64,000 nucleotides of DNA from Pseudocitrobacter faecalis (GCA_003315335.1 QNRL01000006.1:186001-250000); one strand, 5' to 3'; positions 1 through 9,865 are shown, numbered from the stretch's first letter. A program made the numbers and translations. Notes: generated by a model not told the origin, from the letters alone.

Positions 1-121
1 GGATTTCAACACCGTCCGCCCCGGCTTTCGCGATTATCGGCAGCATCGCCGCCTGGCCACCCGCGGCGCGGACCTGGTCATGTCCGTAAGCGGCGGTAAC
101 CACGATAATTTGTCTTTTCAT
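1..121 (-). CDS. Sugar-phosphate isomerase/epimerase-like protein, N-terminal fragment (cut by window edge)
   Basis: Only the first 40 codons are in the window; the gene runs off the left edge. The ATG at 121 (minus strand) is preceded by a GGAG-like ribosome site. The peptide starts MKRQIIVVTAAYGHDQ and goes on to a segment ending in KAGADGVEI, which resembles the first beta strand and loop of TIM-barrel sugar epimerases of the KguE/xylose-isomerase-like class. The neighbouring LacI-type regulator and a PtxS-like operator just upstream (160-173) suggest the first gene of a 2-ketogluconate (kgu) utilisation operon. That pathway assignment is inference from context; the fold call rests on a short fragment. 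Confidence 0.55.
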   Translation of the reverse strand, partial: MKRQIIVVTAAYGHDQVRAAGGQAAMLPIIAKAGADGVEI

Positions 122-159
122 GGGGAACTCCAGCGTCATCGTATAGTTAATACGCTAGA

Positions 160-173
160 TGGAACCGGTTCCA
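160..173 (-). promoter_or_regulatory. PtxS-like operator: perfect 14-bp palindrome
   Basis: TGGAACCGGTTCCA is a perfect palindrome 39 bp upstream of the ATG of the leftward sugar gene. The Pseudomonas regulator PtxS is known to bind TGAAACCGGTTTCA, which differs at only one symmetric pair. The adjacent LacI-family gene (222-1238) is therefore the likely cognate repressor. Confidence 0.7.
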
Positions 174-221
174 AAGAAAAGCTCAGGATGTTGAATTTAT
201 GATCGTCATCACGAAGGATCG

Positions 222-1238
222 TTAACGGGAGGTTGATCCCCTGATAATCAGTTCACCAGAGAAAACCTGTTCATGGATGGCGGTGCTGCCGCCTTCGATG
301 CGGCGCACGACCTGTTCGACCGCCGCAAAACCAATCTGCCAGGTGGGCTGTTTGAGGGTGGTGATGCCGACACCCGCCAGTTCTGCCCATTCCAGTTCAT
401 CGAAACCCAGCAGTCCAATATCGCTGCCCCAGTTCAAACCGATGCGTTTGAGCGAGCGGGCAACCTGTAACGTGAGCGCGCCGTTAGCGGAGATAATCGC
501 TTTGCGCATGCCGCGATAGCGGGTGTGAAACTGGCGCAGAGTGTTATCCAGCAGCGCATTCTCAGCCAGCGGCACTTCCGCATTTTCGGCCAGCACGCCT
601 GGGTAGCGCGCCAGGGTGGCATTAAACGCCGCCAGACGTTCGCGGCGGGTGTTGACGGTGCCCAGCGGTTCGCTGAGAAACAGCAGGGCTTCGAAACCCT
701 GGTCAATGAGATGTTCGGTAGCGGTTGTTGCTGCCTGGGTATTATCGAGCCCGACCACATCGCAGGCGAAATCGGGAATTTTACGGTCAATCAGAACCAT
801 CGGCAGTGAGGATTGTTGCAGGCGATTGAGCGCCTCTTCGCGCATCCCGACGGCATTGACCACAATCCCTTCCACCTGATAACTGCGCAGCAGGTCGAGA
901 TAATGCTGCTCCTGATCAACCTCGTTGTTGGTGTTACACACCAGCGGAGTGAACCCTTTCTCGCGGCAGGCGGCCTCAATACCGCTTAACACGTTAACCG
1001 AGTAGGGGTTGGTGATATCGGCGATAATCAGACCAATCAGGCGGGTGCGGCCACGCTTCAGGCTGCGCGCCATCAGGCTGGGGCGATAATCGAGTTCGGC
1101 GATGGCGTTTTCAATACGCGCCAGAAGCGCATCGGAAAGCAGATGCTTCTCACCGTTAAGATAACGGGAGATGCTGGTTTTACCGGTTTTCGCTGCTTTT
1201 GCGACGTCGCTGATTGTCGGGCGTGTTGATTTCGCCAT
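222..1238 (-). CDS. LacI-family transcriptional regulator, PtxS-like
   Basis: A 338-residue LacI/GalR repressor. The N-terminal helix-turn-helix (about residues 7-26, TISDVAKAAKTGKTSISRYL) is followed by the usual hinge (RPSLMARSLKRG) and a periplasmic-binding-like effector domain that opens with LIGLIIADITNPY. I chose the ATG at 1238 because a GAGAGG element precedes it; an upstream TTG or ATG at 1268 would add ten residues that do not look like the family. It lies just upstream of, and in the same direction as, the truncated epimerase-like gene, with the TGGAACCGGTTCCA operator in between. By analogy with PtxS it would repress a 2-ketogluconate operon and release on binding the sugar or its phosphate. 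Family membership is certain; the effector is inferred. Confidence 0.85.
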   Translation of the reverse strand: MAKSTRPTISDVAKAAKTGKTSISRYLNGEKHLLSDALLARIENAIAELDYRPSLMARSLKRGRTRLIGLIIADITNPYSVNVLSGIEAACREKGFTPLVCNTNNEVDQEQHYLDLLRSYQVEGIVVNAVGMREEALNRLQQSSLPMVLIDRKIPDFACDVVGLDNTQAATTATEHLIDQGFEALLFLSEPLGTVNTRRERLAAFNATLARYPGVLAENAEVPLAENALLDNTLRQFHTRYRGMRKAIISANGALTLQVARSLKRIGLNWGSDIGLLGFDELEWAELAGVGITTLKQPTWQIGFAAVEQVVRRIEGGSTAIHEQVFSGELIIRGSTSR

Positions 1239-1301
1239 AGGGAGCCTCTCTTTGCAAAGTGAGAACACCTTAGCGCGAAAATCTGGCTAAGCAAGTGATT
1301 T

Positions 1302-1327
1302 GCCCGGTAAACGAGGTGTTACCGGGC
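1302..1327 (-). terminator. Hairpin downstream of yiaD
   Basis: A perfect 9-bp stem (GCCCGGTAA with TTACCGGGC, 8-nt loop) lies a few bases beyond the yiaD stop codon. The following tract on the minus strand is only weakly U-rich (AAATC), so efficiency is uncertain. Confidence 0.45.
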
Positions 1328-1334
1328 CGGAGTA

Positions 1335-1997
1335 TTACTGGAGAGGGCTTAACGTGATTTCAACGCGACGGTTCTGCGCTTTGCCCGCTTCGGTGCTATT
1401 GCTGGCAATTGGATTCGCCGGGCCCATCCCGCTGGTGCGGATGCGCGTTGCCGCCACGCCCTGCGTAATCAGCGAGCTGGCGACGGAATCCGCACGCTGC
1501 TGAGACAGGCGCATGTTCAGATCCTGCCCGCCGGTGCTGTCGGTGTAACCGACCACGTTCACCGCGGTTTTTTCATACTCTTTCAGCACCATCGCGACGC
1601 CGGTCAGGGTATTCGCGCCCGCCGGTTTCAGCGTCGCACTGCTGCTGTCGAAGGTGACATTGTTCGGCATGTTTAACACAATGTTGTCGCCATTTCGCGT
1701 CACACTCACGCCCGTTCCCTGCATTTTGTCGCGCAGTTTAGCTTCCTGCACGTCCATGTAGTAACCGACGCCGCCGCCAAGAGCCGCACCCGCTGCCGCA
1801 CCAATCAACGCGCCTTTGCCGCGATCTTTCTTCGACGAAGAGAGTGCGCCAACACCGGCACCAACCAGAGAGCCGATACCGGCGCCAATACCGGATTTGC
1901 CCGCTTCGCGCTCACCGGTGTAAGGGTTAGTGGTGCAGCCAGAAACTGCCAGAGCTCCGCTCACTACGGCAGCAATCATCAGTACGCTTTTTTTCAT
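1335..1997 (-). CDS. yiaD: OmpA-family outer-membrane lipoprotein YiaD
   Basis: A 220-residue lipoprotein. The signal peptide ends in a lipobox (AVSGC, lipidated Cys at residue 21). Then comes a glycine-zipper region rich in GIGAGIGSLVGAG-type repeats (about 35-80), and a C-terminal OmpA-like peptidoglycan-binding domain (about 105-220) with the NVVGYTDSTG strand and the NRRVEI ending. It probably anchors the outer membrane to peptidoglycan; E. coli YiaD has been reported as a multicopy suppressor of a bamD defect. An AAGGAA ribosome site lies 6 nt before the ATG. It is divergent from bisC. E. coli has ghrB next to yiaD; here a LacI-type regulator follows instead. Confidence 0.95.
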   Translation of the reverse strand: MKKSVLMIAAVVSGALAVSGCTTNPYTGEREAGKSGIGAGIGSLVGAGVGALSSSKKDRGKGALIGAAAGAALGGGVGYYMDVQEAKLRDKMQGTGVSVTRNGDNIVLNMPNNVTFDSSSATLKPAGANTLTGVAMVLKEYEKTAVNVVGYTDSTGGQDLNMRLSQQRADSVASSLITQGVAATRIRTSGMGPANPIASNSTEAGKAQNRRVEITLSPLQ

Positions 1998-2164
1998 CTC
2001 AGTTCCTTAATCCTTTTTTATTCTTTGCCACGGCGACCGTGACGGTTGATTATGACGTGGAAAGAAGCGGAAAATTCCCTCTATAACTCCGATTTATGTA
2101 AAAAATAATGAGTGATGGTTATTCTATCGCCACAACACCTGCATCGAACGCTCAGGAGCACGCT

Positions 2165-4498
2165 TTGGCTAATACAGCGAAAACGCACACGATCTTAACT
2201 GCCGCCCACTGGGGGCCCATGCTCGTTGAAACCGACGGTGAAACCGTTTTTTCCTCGCGCGGGGCGCTTAAAACCACGTTTGTGAACTCTTTGCAAAGCG
2301 CTGTGCGCGATCAGGTGCACAGTAAAACGCGAGTACGTTACCCGATGGTGCGCAAAGGCTATCTGGCCTCACCAGCGTCGCCGCAGGGTGTGCGTGGGCA
2401 GGATGAATTCGTGCGGGTAAGCTGGAACGAGGCGCTGGATCTCATACACGCGCAGCACAAACGTATTCGCGAGACGTATGGCCCGTCCTCGATTTTTGCG
2501 GGTTCCTACGGCTGGCGCTCCAATGGCGTCCTTCATAAAGCGGCGACGCTGTTACAGCGTTATATGAGCCTGGCGGGCGGTTATACCGGGCATCTCGGGG
2601 ATTACTCGACCGGCGCGGCGCAGGCCATCATGCCGCACGTGGTTGGCGGCAACGAAGTGTATCAGCAGCAAACCAGCTGGCCGCTGGTGCTGGAGCATAC
2701 GGACGTGGTGGTGCTGTGGAGCGCCAACCCGCTGAATACGCTGAAAATTGCCTGGAACGCTTCGGATGAGCAAGGCATCCCTTACTTTGAACAACTGCGC
2801 AACAGCGGCAAACGCCTGATCTGCATCGATCCGATGCGATCGGAGACGGTCGATTTCTTTGGTGAGACGATGGAGTGGATCGCGCCACACATGGGGACGG
2901 ACGTGGCGATGATGCTCGGTATTGCCCATACGCTGGTGGAAAACGACTGGCATGATGTGGAATTCCTGCAGCGTTGTACGACCGGTTATGCCCGGTTTGA
3001 AGCGTATCTGCTGGGCAACAGTGACGGTCAGCCGAAAACGGCTGAATGGGCATCAGCCATTTGTGGTGTCAGTGCAGCTAAAATCCGAGAACTGGCGAAA
3101 CTTTTCCACGAAAACACCACCATGTTAATGGCGGGCTGGGGCATGCAGCGTCAGCAGTTTGGCGAACAAAAGCACTGGATGGTGGTGACGCTCGCCGCCA
3201 TGCTCGGTCAAATCGGTACGCCGGGCGGGGGCTTTGGCCTCTCCTATCACTTCGCCAACGGCGGCAACCCGACGCGACGCGCCGCGGTGCTGGCGTCGAT
3301 GCAGGGCGCGGTAAAAGGCGGAGCGGATGCGGTCGATAAAATCCCCGTCGCGCGAATTGTCGAGGCACTGGAAAACCCTGGCGCACCGTATCAACACAAC
3401 GGCATGGACAGGCACTTCCCGGATATCCGTTTCGTCTGGTGGGCGGGTGGGGCCAACTTTACGCATCATCAGGACACCAACCGCTTAATTCGCGCCTGGC
3501 AGCGCCCGGAACTGGTGGTGATTTCCGAGTGCAACTGGACGGCGGCGGCGCGTCATGCGGATATCGTGCTGCCTGCCACCACATCCTTCGAGCGCAACGA
3601 TCTCACCATGACCGGTGATTACAGTAATCAACACCTGGTGCCAATGAAGCGCGTGGTGATGCCGCAGGGTGAAGCGCGCGATGATTTTGAGGTATTCGCT
3701 GAGCTGAGCGAGCGCTGGGAAACGGGCGGGCGCGAGCGTTTTACCGAAGGCAAAAGCGACCTGCAATGGCTGGAAACGTTTTATCAGATCGCCTCAGAAC
3801 GGGGCGCCAGCCAGCAGGTGACGCTGCCGCTGTTTGCGGAGTTCTGGCAGGCGAATCAGCTTATCGAAATGCCGACCAGCGAACAAAACGGTCAGTTTGT
3901 GCGTTTTGCGGCCTTCCGCGCCGATCCGCAGGCTAATCCGTTGAAAACGCCGAGCGGGAAAATCGAGATTTATTCCGAGCGCATCGCCAGCTTTAATTAT
4001 GCCGATTGCCCGCCGCATCCAATGTGGCTGGCGCCGGACGAATGGCACGGCAATGCCGAGCCGCAGCAGTTGCAGTTGCTTTCCGCGCATCCGGCCCATC
4101 GTCTGCACAGCCAGCTCAACCACACCTCCCTTCGCGAGCGGTATGCGGTCGCGGGGCGGGAACCGCTTACCCTGCATCCGCAGGATGCGCGTGCACGAAA
4201 TATTCAGGATGGTGATCTGGTGCGCGTGTGGAATCATCGCGGGCAGGTACTGGCGGGCGCGGTGGTGAGCGACGGCATTAAGCCTGGCGTGATTTGCCTG
4301 CATGAAGGCGCGTGGCCGGATCTTGACCTTCAGGCCGGAGGCATCTGTAAAAACGGTGCGGTCAACGTACTGACCAAAGACCTCCCCAGCTCGAAGCTGG
4401 GGAATGGTTGTGCGGGGAATACGGCGCTGGCGTGGGTAGAGAAATACCGCGGCCCGGCGCTTACGCTTACGGCGTTTGATCCGCCTGCCAACGCATAA
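2165..4498 (+). CDS. bisC: Biotin sulfoxide reductase
   Basis: A molybdopterin (bis-MGD) oxidoreductase of the DMSO reductase family, cytoplasmic. It reduces biotin d-sulfoxide to biotin and, in E. coli, methionine sulfoxide. Family motifs run throughout, including SYGWRSNGV near the molybdenum-ligand serine, the [12 protein letters not shown] stretch and the C-terminal molydopterin dinucleotide-binding domain with [12 protein letters not shown] take the TTG at 2165 as the start: AGGAG lies 6 nt upstream, the protein becomes 777 residues (the E. coli length), and it begins like the E. coli protein (MANxxx). An in-frame ATG at 2108 has no ribosome site and would add 19 unlike residues. There is no Tat signal, in agreement with BisC rather than TorA/DmsA. 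The 3' end overlaps yiaC convergently. Confidence 0.95.
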   Translation: MANTAKTHTILTAAHWGPMLVETDGETVFSSRGALKTTFVNSLQSAVRDQVHSKTRVRYPMVRKGYLASPASPQGVRGQDEFVRVSWNEALDLIHAQHKRIRETYGPSSIFAGSYGWRSNGVLHKAATLLQRYMSLAGGYTGHLGDYSTGAAQAIMPHVVGGNEVYQQQTSWPLVLEHTDVVVLWSANPLNTLKIAWNASDEQGIPYFEQLRNSGKRLICIDPMRSETVDFFGETMEWIAPHMGTDVAMMLGIAHTLVENDWHDVEFLQRCTTGYARFEAYLLGNSDGQPKTAEWASAICGVSAAKIRELAKLFHENTTMLMAGWGMQRQQFGEQKHWMVVTLAAMLGQIGTPGGGFGLSYHFANGGNPTRRAAVLASMQGAVKGGADAVDKIPVARIVEALENPGAPYQHNGMDRHFPDIRFVWWAGGANFTHHQDTNRLIRAWQRPELVVISECNWTAAARHADIVLPATTSFERNDLTMTGDYSNQHLVPMKRVVMPQGEARDDFEVFAELSERWETGGRERFTEGKSDLQWLETFYQIASERGASQQVTLPLFAEFWQANQLIEMPTSEQNGQFVRFAAFRADPQANPLKTPSGKIEIYSERIASFNYADCPPHPMWLAPDEWHGNAEPQQLQLLSAHPAHRLHSQLNHTSLRERYAVAGREPLTLHPQDARARNIQDGDLVRVWNHRGQVLAGAVVSDGIKPGVICLHEGAWPDLDLQAGGICKNGAVNVLTKDLPSSKLGNGCAGNTALAWVEKYRGPALTLTAFDPPANA

Positions 4499-4907
4499 TC
4501 CAGGTGGGATGTTTGGTCTCCTCCTGCCATGCGCCGTCTTCAATGCGAAAGCCGAGCGCATGGTAGAAATTCACCGCGCGGCCATTTTTCTGGTACACCT
4601 CCAGGCTTAACATCGGATAGCGCTGCTTAACCTCGTTGAGCAGCGCGCTGCCAATGCCGCGATGTAATGCCTGCGGGGCCACGAACAACGCACCGACAAA
4701 CTGGTTATCCATTACGCTGATGAATCCCAGCAGCGTGTCATTTTCTTCCCACACCCAGGTTTGTGCCGCCGGAAGGTAAACGTCGCGTACCAGCGCGAGG
4801 CTGTCATGCCAGTACTGCTCATCAATGAAAGGATGCGCGAAGGTGGTGCTTTCCAGCCACAGCGTCAGCACCGGGTCGAGGGATTTAGCTGTCCACTTGC
4901 GGATCAT
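4467..4907 (-). CDS. yiaC: GNAT-family N-acetyltransferase YiaC
   Basis: A 146-residue GNAT acetyltransferase. The acetyl-CoA-binding motif A is visible as [15 protein letters not shown] (about residues 73-87), followed by the C-terminal [19 protein letters not shown] motif. E. coli YiaC has been reported to act as a protein lysine acetyltransferase. The ATG lies inside the end of tag (23-nt overlap, same strand), so the two are probably co-transcribed and translationally coupled. The 3' end overlaps the convergent bisC gene by 32 nt. Confidence 0.92.
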   Translation of the reverse strand: MIRKWTAKSLDPVLTLWLESTTFAHPFIDEQYWHDSLALVRDVYLPAAQTWVWEENDTLLGFISVMDNQFVGALFVAPQALHRGIGSALLNEVKQRYPMLSLEVYQKNGRAVNFYHALGFRIEDGAWQEETKHPTWIMRWQADQTP

Positions 4908-5466
4908 GCTGGCCTCCGGGATGGCAGAAACAGCCCGTCACGTGATCGTTAACCAGGCCGCACGCCTGCATGAAGGAGTAGCAAATCGTGGTGCCGACAA
5001 ACTTAAAGCCACGTTTTTTCAGCGCTTTTGATAAGGCGTCGGACGCGGGCGTCGAGGTGGGAATGCCGGACAGCTCTGCCGCCTGGGTAACAACGGGCGT
5101 GTTATCCACGAATGACCAGACGAAATCGACAAACGGTTCACCGTTTTCTTCCATCGCCAACCAGGCGCGCGCGTTGCCAATAATGGCCTGAATTTTCCCT
5201 CGATGGCGGATAATTCCCGCGTCCAGCACCAGTCGCTCAACGTCTTCTTCCGTCATGGCCGCCACTTTGCGCGGGTCGAAATGGTGGAAAGCATGACGGT
5301 AGTTTTCCCGTTTCTTAAGCACCGTTATCCACGACAGCCCGGCCTGCTGGCCTTCAAGGCAAATCATTTCAAACAGCTGCTGCCCGTCTCTCTGCGCAAC
5401 ACCCCACTCCTTGTCGTGATAGTCGATATAGAGCGGATCCTGACTGACCCAACCACAACGCTGCAT
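4885..5466 (-). CDS. tag: DNA-3-methyladenine glycosylase I
   Basis: A constitutive base-excision repair glycosylase that removes 3-methyladenine from alkylated DNA. At 193 residues it is close to the E. coli 187-residue protein and shares the MxRCGWVSQDPLYI start, the EMICLEGQQAGLSW core and the FVGTTICYSFMQACGLVNDH region. The conserved zinc-ligand cysteines and histidines (C4, H17 and the C-terminal H and C) are present. I chose the ATG at 5466 because AGGAGAAGG precedes it by a few bases; longer in-frame starts add a hydrophobic stretch foreign to the family. The C-terminus (about 15 residues) diverges from E. coli. It overlaps yiaC. Confidence 0.96.
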   Translation of the reverse strand: MQRCGWVSQDPLYIDYHDKEWGVAQRDGQQLFEMICLEGQQAGLSWITVLKKRENYRHAFHHFDPRKVAAMTEEDVERLVLDAGIIRHRGKIQAIIGNARAWLAMEENGEPFVDFVWSFVDNTPVVTQAAELSGIPTSTPASDALSKALKKRGFKFVGTTICYSFMQACGLVNDHVTGCFCHPGGQHDPQVDS

Positions 5467-5619
5467 ATCCTTCTCCTGTTTCATGGCCCTGACCTGATAA
5501 TAAAACCTGCAAATCATGCTTGACGCCAGAAATAAAAAGACAATATTTAATACAGGGATACACACCCCCTAAAAACATAACAATATCGCCGGGTTCGGCT
5601 CTTTTCTGGAGTCGCTTAA

Positions 5620-6318
5620 ATGATTGATAAGAAATGCACTGGCTTTCGACCAGCCGTTTTGACTGCGCCTGTCTTTTTTTACTTATTATTTGCGGCTAAG
5701 GCACACGCCTGGCAGCAAGAATATATCGTGACTGACACAGAAAGTCGTACCCCTGAACGTTATACATGGGATAGCGATCACCAACCGCGTTATGACGATA
5801 TTCTGGCGGAGCGTATCAAGGCCGCCAGCGATGGGCCTGGGCTTGCGATAACCATGCCGGACGAGACGCCGCTGGATGCAACCAAATCAATGAGCATCGG
5901 CTGGAATATGCCGCTGACGGCAGGTATTACGACCGGGCCCGTGGCCGTGTGGAGTTATGACGGCACGCCTGGCGCAGTGTTTAATGAGGCGGGCGATATT
6001 GGCAGTTATACCGATCCTATGTGGCATGCCAGTATCAGTACGCTGGGCTGGCGCGTGGATTCCCGCTCCTGGTGGGGCGTGCATCCGTGGGCGCAGGTGA
6101 GCTATAACCAGCAGTATGGCGAAAACCAGTGGAAAGCCCAGTCTGGCCTTAATCGCATGCCGGGTACCAATCAGGAAGGTAATTGGGTCGATGTCACGCT
6201 GGGTGCGGATATGTTGCTTAATCAACACGTTGCTGCGTATGCGGCTCTCTCGCAGGCAGACAACATGACCACGGGTTCTAACTACCTCTATACGATGGGG
6301 GTTAGCGCACGCTTTTAA
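5620..6318 (+). CDS. yhjY: YhjY-family outer-membrane/autotransporter-like protein
   Basis: A 232-residue exported protein. It has a signal peptide (cleavage probably after AKAHA, about residue 30) and a short N-terminal region. The body has the amphipathic, aromatic-rich pattern of an autotransporter-type beta domain, ending in YTMGVSARF with a terminal Phe as in outer-membrane barrels. Its length and position between tag and yhjX match E. coli yhjY, annotated as a putative autotransporter/lipase-like barrel. At 232 residues it is shorter than complete autotransporter units and has no passenger. Function is unknown. Confidence 0.85.
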   Translation: MIDKKCTGFRPAVLTAPVFFYLLFAAKAHAWQQEYIVTDTESRTPERYTWDSDHQPRYDDILAERIKAASDGPGLAITMPDETPLDATKSMSIGWNMPLTAGITTGPVAVWSYDGTPGAVFNEAGDIGSYTDPMWHASISTLGWRVDSRSWWGVHPWAQVSYNQQYGENQWKAQSGLNRMPGTNQEGNWVDVTLGADMLLNQHVAAYAALSQADNMTTGSNYLYTMGVSARF

Positions 6319-6372
6319 CATTGTCTGATGGCATGGGCCTGGCCGCGCCATCGGGCGTAAGCTGCACGCAAT

Positions 6373-6424
6373 GCCATTCATTCCCCTCTCAGTGCATTTC
6401 ATTCCGTCCTCGACGCACTTCATG
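6373..6424 (+). promoter_or_regulatory. Triple 21-bp-spaced direct repeat, candidate YpdB (PyrR) binding sites
   Basis: Three copies of a GCATTTCATT-like element start at 6373 (GCCATTCATT), 6394 (GCATTTCATT) and 6415 (GCACTTCATG), exactly 21 bp apart. The response regulator YpdB of E. coli is known to bind GGCATTTCAT-N11-GGCATTTCAT (21-bp period) at the yhjX promoter. The middle copy matches 9 of 10 positions. Confidence 0.75.
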
Positions 6425-6494
6425 CCTTTTTCCCCCATGGAATACGCGGGTTTCGTTATCGTAGCCGCAGTTAATTCAAGAAGGCATCTTCATT

Positions 6495-7700
6495 ATGAAC
6501 GCTGCAACTCAAAACCATACTCGCTGGCTGACGCTTATCGGCACTATCATTACCCAGTTTGCTCTGGGGTCAGTTTACACCTGGAGTCTGTTTAACAGCT
6601 CGCTCTCCAGCAAGCTGGATGCGCCGGTCAGCCAGGTCGCTTTCTCCTTCGGTTTATTAAGTCTCGGCCTCGCGCTTTCTTCTTCCGTGGCCGGGAAATT
6701 ACAGGAGCGTTTTGGCGTAAAACGCGTCACTATGGCCTCCGGGATTTTACTTGGCGTCGGTTTCTTCCTGACGGCGCACTCTAACAGCCTGATGATGCTG
6801 TGGCTGAGCGCGGGCGTGCTGGTTGGCCTCGCCGACGGCGCGGGCTATCTGCTGACGCTCTCCAACTGTGTGAAATGGTTCCCGGAACGTAAGGGGCTGA
6901 TTTCCGCGTTTGCCATCGGTTCTTACGGTTTAGGTAGCCTCGGTTTTAAATTCATTGACAGTCACTTGCTGGAAACCGTCGGCCTGGAAAAAACCTTTAT
7001 GATTTGGGGCGCGATTGTGCTGGTGATGATTGTCTTTGGCGCGATGCTGATGACGGATGCGCCGCAGCAGGAAGTAAAAAGCGTTAACGGCGTGGTTGAA
7101 AACGACTTCACCCTGGCGCAGTCCATGCGTAAACCGCAATACTGGATGCTGGCGGTGATGTTCCTGACGGCCTGCATGAGTGGCCTGTATGTGATTGGCG
7201 TGGCGAAAGATATTGCCCAGGGCATGGTGCATCTGGATATCGCGACGGCGGCGAATGCGGTAACCATTATCTCAATCGCTAACCTGAGTGGCCGTCTGGT
7301 GCTCGGTATCCTGTCCGATAAAATCTCCCGTATCCGTGTCATTACTATCGGTCAGGTCATTTCGCTGGTGGGTATGGCTGCGCTGCTCTTCGCTCCGCTC
7401 AACGCGACCACTTTCTTCGCGGCAATTGCCTGCGTCGCCTTTAACTTTGGTGGCACCATCACTGTGTTCCCATCGCTGGTGAGTGAGTTCTTCGGCCTGA
7501 ACAATCTGGCGAAAAACTACGGTGTGATTTACTTAGGCTTTGGTATCGGCAGCATCTGCGGTTCGTTGATTGCCTCGCTGTTCGGCGGCTTCTACGTAAC
7601 CTTCTGCGTCATCTTCGCTCTGCTGATTATCTCGCTGGCACTGTCTACGACGATTCGTCAACCGATCCAGCCAACGCTGCGCCAGATACACGCTCACTGA
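6495..7700 (+). CDS. yhjX: MFS pyruvate transporter YhjX
   Basis: A 401-residue major-facilitator protein with about 12 membrane segments, nearly colinear with E. coli YhjX (402 residues). Distinct stretches such as LTLIGTIITQFALGSVYTWS at the start, the RFGVKR loop after helix 2 and the SGLYVIGVAKDIAQ segment are shared. It belongs to the oxalate/formate antiporter-like branch. E. coli YhjX takes up pyruvate and is the main target of the YpdA/YpdB two-component system, induced by extracellular pyruvate. The matching repeats lie upstream (6373-6424). AAGG 11 nt before the ATG serves as the ribosome site. Confidence 0.95.
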   Translation: MNAATQNHTRWLTLIGTIITQFALGSVYTWSLFNSSLSSKLDAPVSQVAFSFGLLSLGLALSSSVAGKLQERFGVKRVTMASGILLGVGFFLTAHSNSLMMLWLSAGVLVGLADGAGYLLTLSNCVKWFPERKGLISAFAIGSYGLGSLGFKFIDSHLLETVGLEKTFMIWGAIVLVMIVFGAMLMTDAPQQEVKSVNGVVENDFTLAQSMRKPQYWMLAVMFLTACMSGLYVIGVAKDIAQGMVHLDIATAANAVTIISIANLSGRLVLGILSDKISRIRVITIGQVISLVGMAALLFAPLNATTFFAAIACVAFNFGGTITVFPSLVSEFFGLNNLAKNYGVIYLGFGIGSICGSLIASLFGGFYVTFCVIFALLIISLALSTTIRQPIQPTLRQIHAH

Positions 7701-7716
7701 TTGCTAGTCCGAAAAA

Positions 7717-7736
7717 AGAGGAGCGATGGCTCCTCT
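7717..7736. terminator. Hairpin after yhjX
   Basis: AGAGGAGC and GCTCCTCT form an 8-bp stem with a GATG loop, 17 bp after the yhjX stop. The A-tract is on the 5' side, so the U-tract is on the minus-strand transcript. For yhjX it would be a hairpin without a proper U-tail. Confidence 0.4.
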
Positions 7737-7765
7737 CAGATTGCTGAAAAGTGCCCTTTGTTCTT

Positions 7766-7864
<99 letters not shown>

Positions 7865-8123
7865 ATGTTGCATTTATCATCAGCCTCATGATCGATGCAC
7901 CTCATTTGCTGTTTTTAATCCCTCATTTGTCTACTTCCACACTTGCTTTTTTGTAAATATCTGTAGCGAAAATGCACATCATTGCCACTTTTCCCTCTTA
8001 CTGTGGTCTACTTAGCCGCGCGCGTTCTGAATGGACTCTATTACTCCCGCACAATTGCCTGATGCGCCAACCTGGATGGTTTAGCGCTGGATCTGTTTTT
8101 TCCCTTTTTTCAGGGTTATTTGC

Positions 8124-9815
8124 ATGCGATATATTAAAACGATGTCTCAGCAGACGCTGTGCTGGCTGCTGGCCGTTTACATCGGTCTGTTTATGAATGC
8201 TTCCGTGTTCCTTCGTCGCTTTGAAGGTTACGCTCAGGAACTCACTTTCTGGAAAGGCGTCGCGGCTATCGTTGAGATGGTTGCCGCCGTTCTGATCTGC
8301 TTTTTCCTCCTGCGTATTCTGTCGTTGCTCGGCAGACGCGTCTGGCAGGTACTGGCGTCGTTGCTGGTTCTGATTTCCGCTGGCGCCTGTTATTACATGA
8401 CCACCATGAACGTCATGATTGGCTACGGTATTGTCGCGTCGGTTATGACGACGGATATCGATCTGTCGAAAGAAGTGGTTGGCTGGACGCTGGTTGTCTC
8501 GGTGGTGCTGATAAGCGCCATTCCGCTGTTCCTTATCTGGTTCAACGGCAGCAACATGACGCTGTGGCGTCAGATTCGCACGCCGGCACTGCGCTGGCGC
8601 AGCGTGCTGGTGGTTCTGCTGGCGGGTCTGATGGTCTGGGGGCCGGTACGTTTTCTGGATACGCGCCAGAAACGCGATGACCGTATTGCGGGCGTGGATA
8701 TGCCGAGCTATGGCGGTGTACTGGCTAACTCCTATCTGCCGTCCAACTGGCTTTCTGCACTGGGGCTTTACGCGTTTGCACAGGTAGATGAATCATCAGA
8801 TAACAAATCCCTGATGAACCCGGCGAAGAAATTTACCTATACGCCGACGCAAAACCTCGACGATACCTACGTGATTTTTATCATCGGGGAAACCACCCGT
8901 TGGGATCATATGGGGATGCTGGGTTATGAGCGCGACACCACGCCAAAACTCTCTAAAGAGAAGAACCTCGTGATGTACCGCGGTTACTCCTGTGACACCG
9001 CGACGAAGCTGTCGCTTCGCTGCATGTTTGTGCGTGAGGGCGGGGCGGAAGATAACCCGCAGCGCACGCTGAAAGAGCAGAACGTGTTTGCGGTACTTAA
9101 GCAGTTAGGCTTCAGTTCTGACCTCTATGCGATGCAGAGCGAGATGTGGTTCTACACCAATACGATGGCGGATAATATCGCTTACCGTGAGCAGATCGCC
9201 GCAGAGCCGCGCAACCGCGGTAAAGCCGTGGATGACATGCTGCTGTCGAGCGAAGTTCAGCGCTCGCTGGATGATAACCCGCAGGGTAAACACCTGATTG
9301 TGCTGCACACCAAAGGGTCGCACTACAACTACACCCAGCGTTACCCGCGCGCGTTCGCGAAGTGGGGGCCGGAGTGCTATGCCGTCGATCGTAAGTGTCC
9401 AAAAGACCTGATGATTAACTCGTTTGATAACTCCATCACCTATGTCGATCACTTTATCGATACCATTATCGATCAGGTGCGCGATAAGAAAGCGATTGTG
9501 TTCTACGCCTCTGACCACGGTGAGTCGATTGAAGAGCGCGAGCACCTGCACGGTACGCCGCGCCATATGGCCCCACCGGAGCAGTTCCGCGTGCCGATGA
9601 TGGTGTGGATGTCGGATAAATATCTGGAGAATCCGTCTAATGCTGCGGCGTTTGCGCAGTTGAAGAAGGAAGCGGATATGAAGCAGCCGCGCCGTCATGT
9701 TGAGCTGTACGACACGATTATGGGATGCCTCGGTTACACCTCGCCAAACGGCGGGATTAACGAGAATAACAACTGGTGTCACATCCCGGATGCCAGCAAG
9801 AAAGCCACCAATTAA
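8124..9815 (+). CDS. eptB: Kdo2-lipid A phosphoethanolamine 7''-transferase EptB
   Basis: An inner-membrane enzyme that transfers phosphoethanolamine from phosphatidylethanolamine to the outer Kdo residue of lipopolysaccharide. At 563 residues it equals E. coli EptB. Five hydrophobic segments fill the first 190 residues; the periplasmic sulfatase-like domain follows. Catalytic landmarks are [13 protein letters not shown] (metal ligand Glu), [11 protein letters not shown] (nucleophile Thr in the conserved context) and [10 protein letters not shown] (metal Asp-His). In E. coli it is activated by sigma-E and silenced by the sRNA MgrR; neither site was identified here. The protein uses the ATG at 8124, with AGGG 9 nt upstream. 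Confidence 0.95.
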   Translation: MRYIKTMSQQTLCWLLAVYIGLFMNASVFLRRFEGYAQELTFWKGVAAIVEMVAAVLICFFLLRILSLLGRRVWQVLASLLVLISAGACYYMTTMNVMIGYGIVASVMTTDIDLSKEVVGWTLVVSVVLISAIPLFLIWFNGSNMTLWRQIRTPALRWRSVLVVLLAGLMVWGPVRFLDTRQKRDDRIAGVDMPSYGGVLANSYLPSNWLSALGLYAFAQVDESSDNKSLMNPAKKFTYTPTQNLDDTYVIFIIGETTRWDHMGMLGYERDTTPKLSKEKNLVMYRGYSCDTATKLSLRCMFVREGGAEDNPQRTLKEQNVFAVLKQLGFSSDLYAMQSEMWFYTNTMADNIAYREQIAAEPRNRGKAVDDMLLSSEVQRSLDDNPQGKHLIVLHTKGSHYNYTQRYPRAFAKWGPECYAVDRKCPKDLMINSFDNSITYVDHFIDTIIDQVRDKKAIVFYASDHGESIEEREHLHGTPRHMAPPEQFRVPMMVWMSDKYLENPSNAAAFAQLKKEADMKQPRRHVELYDTIMGCLGYTSPNGGINENNNWCHIPDASKKATN

Positions 9816-9865
9816 CCGCGATGGCGAGTTTATCGCCGAACGAATGGCTTTTTTAAGGTAAGGGA

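Noticed and set aside
6483-6494. A fourth YpdB-like element GGCATCTTCATT just before the yhjX ATG
   Set aside because: It is out of the 21-bp phase and overlaps the ribosome site; probably chance.
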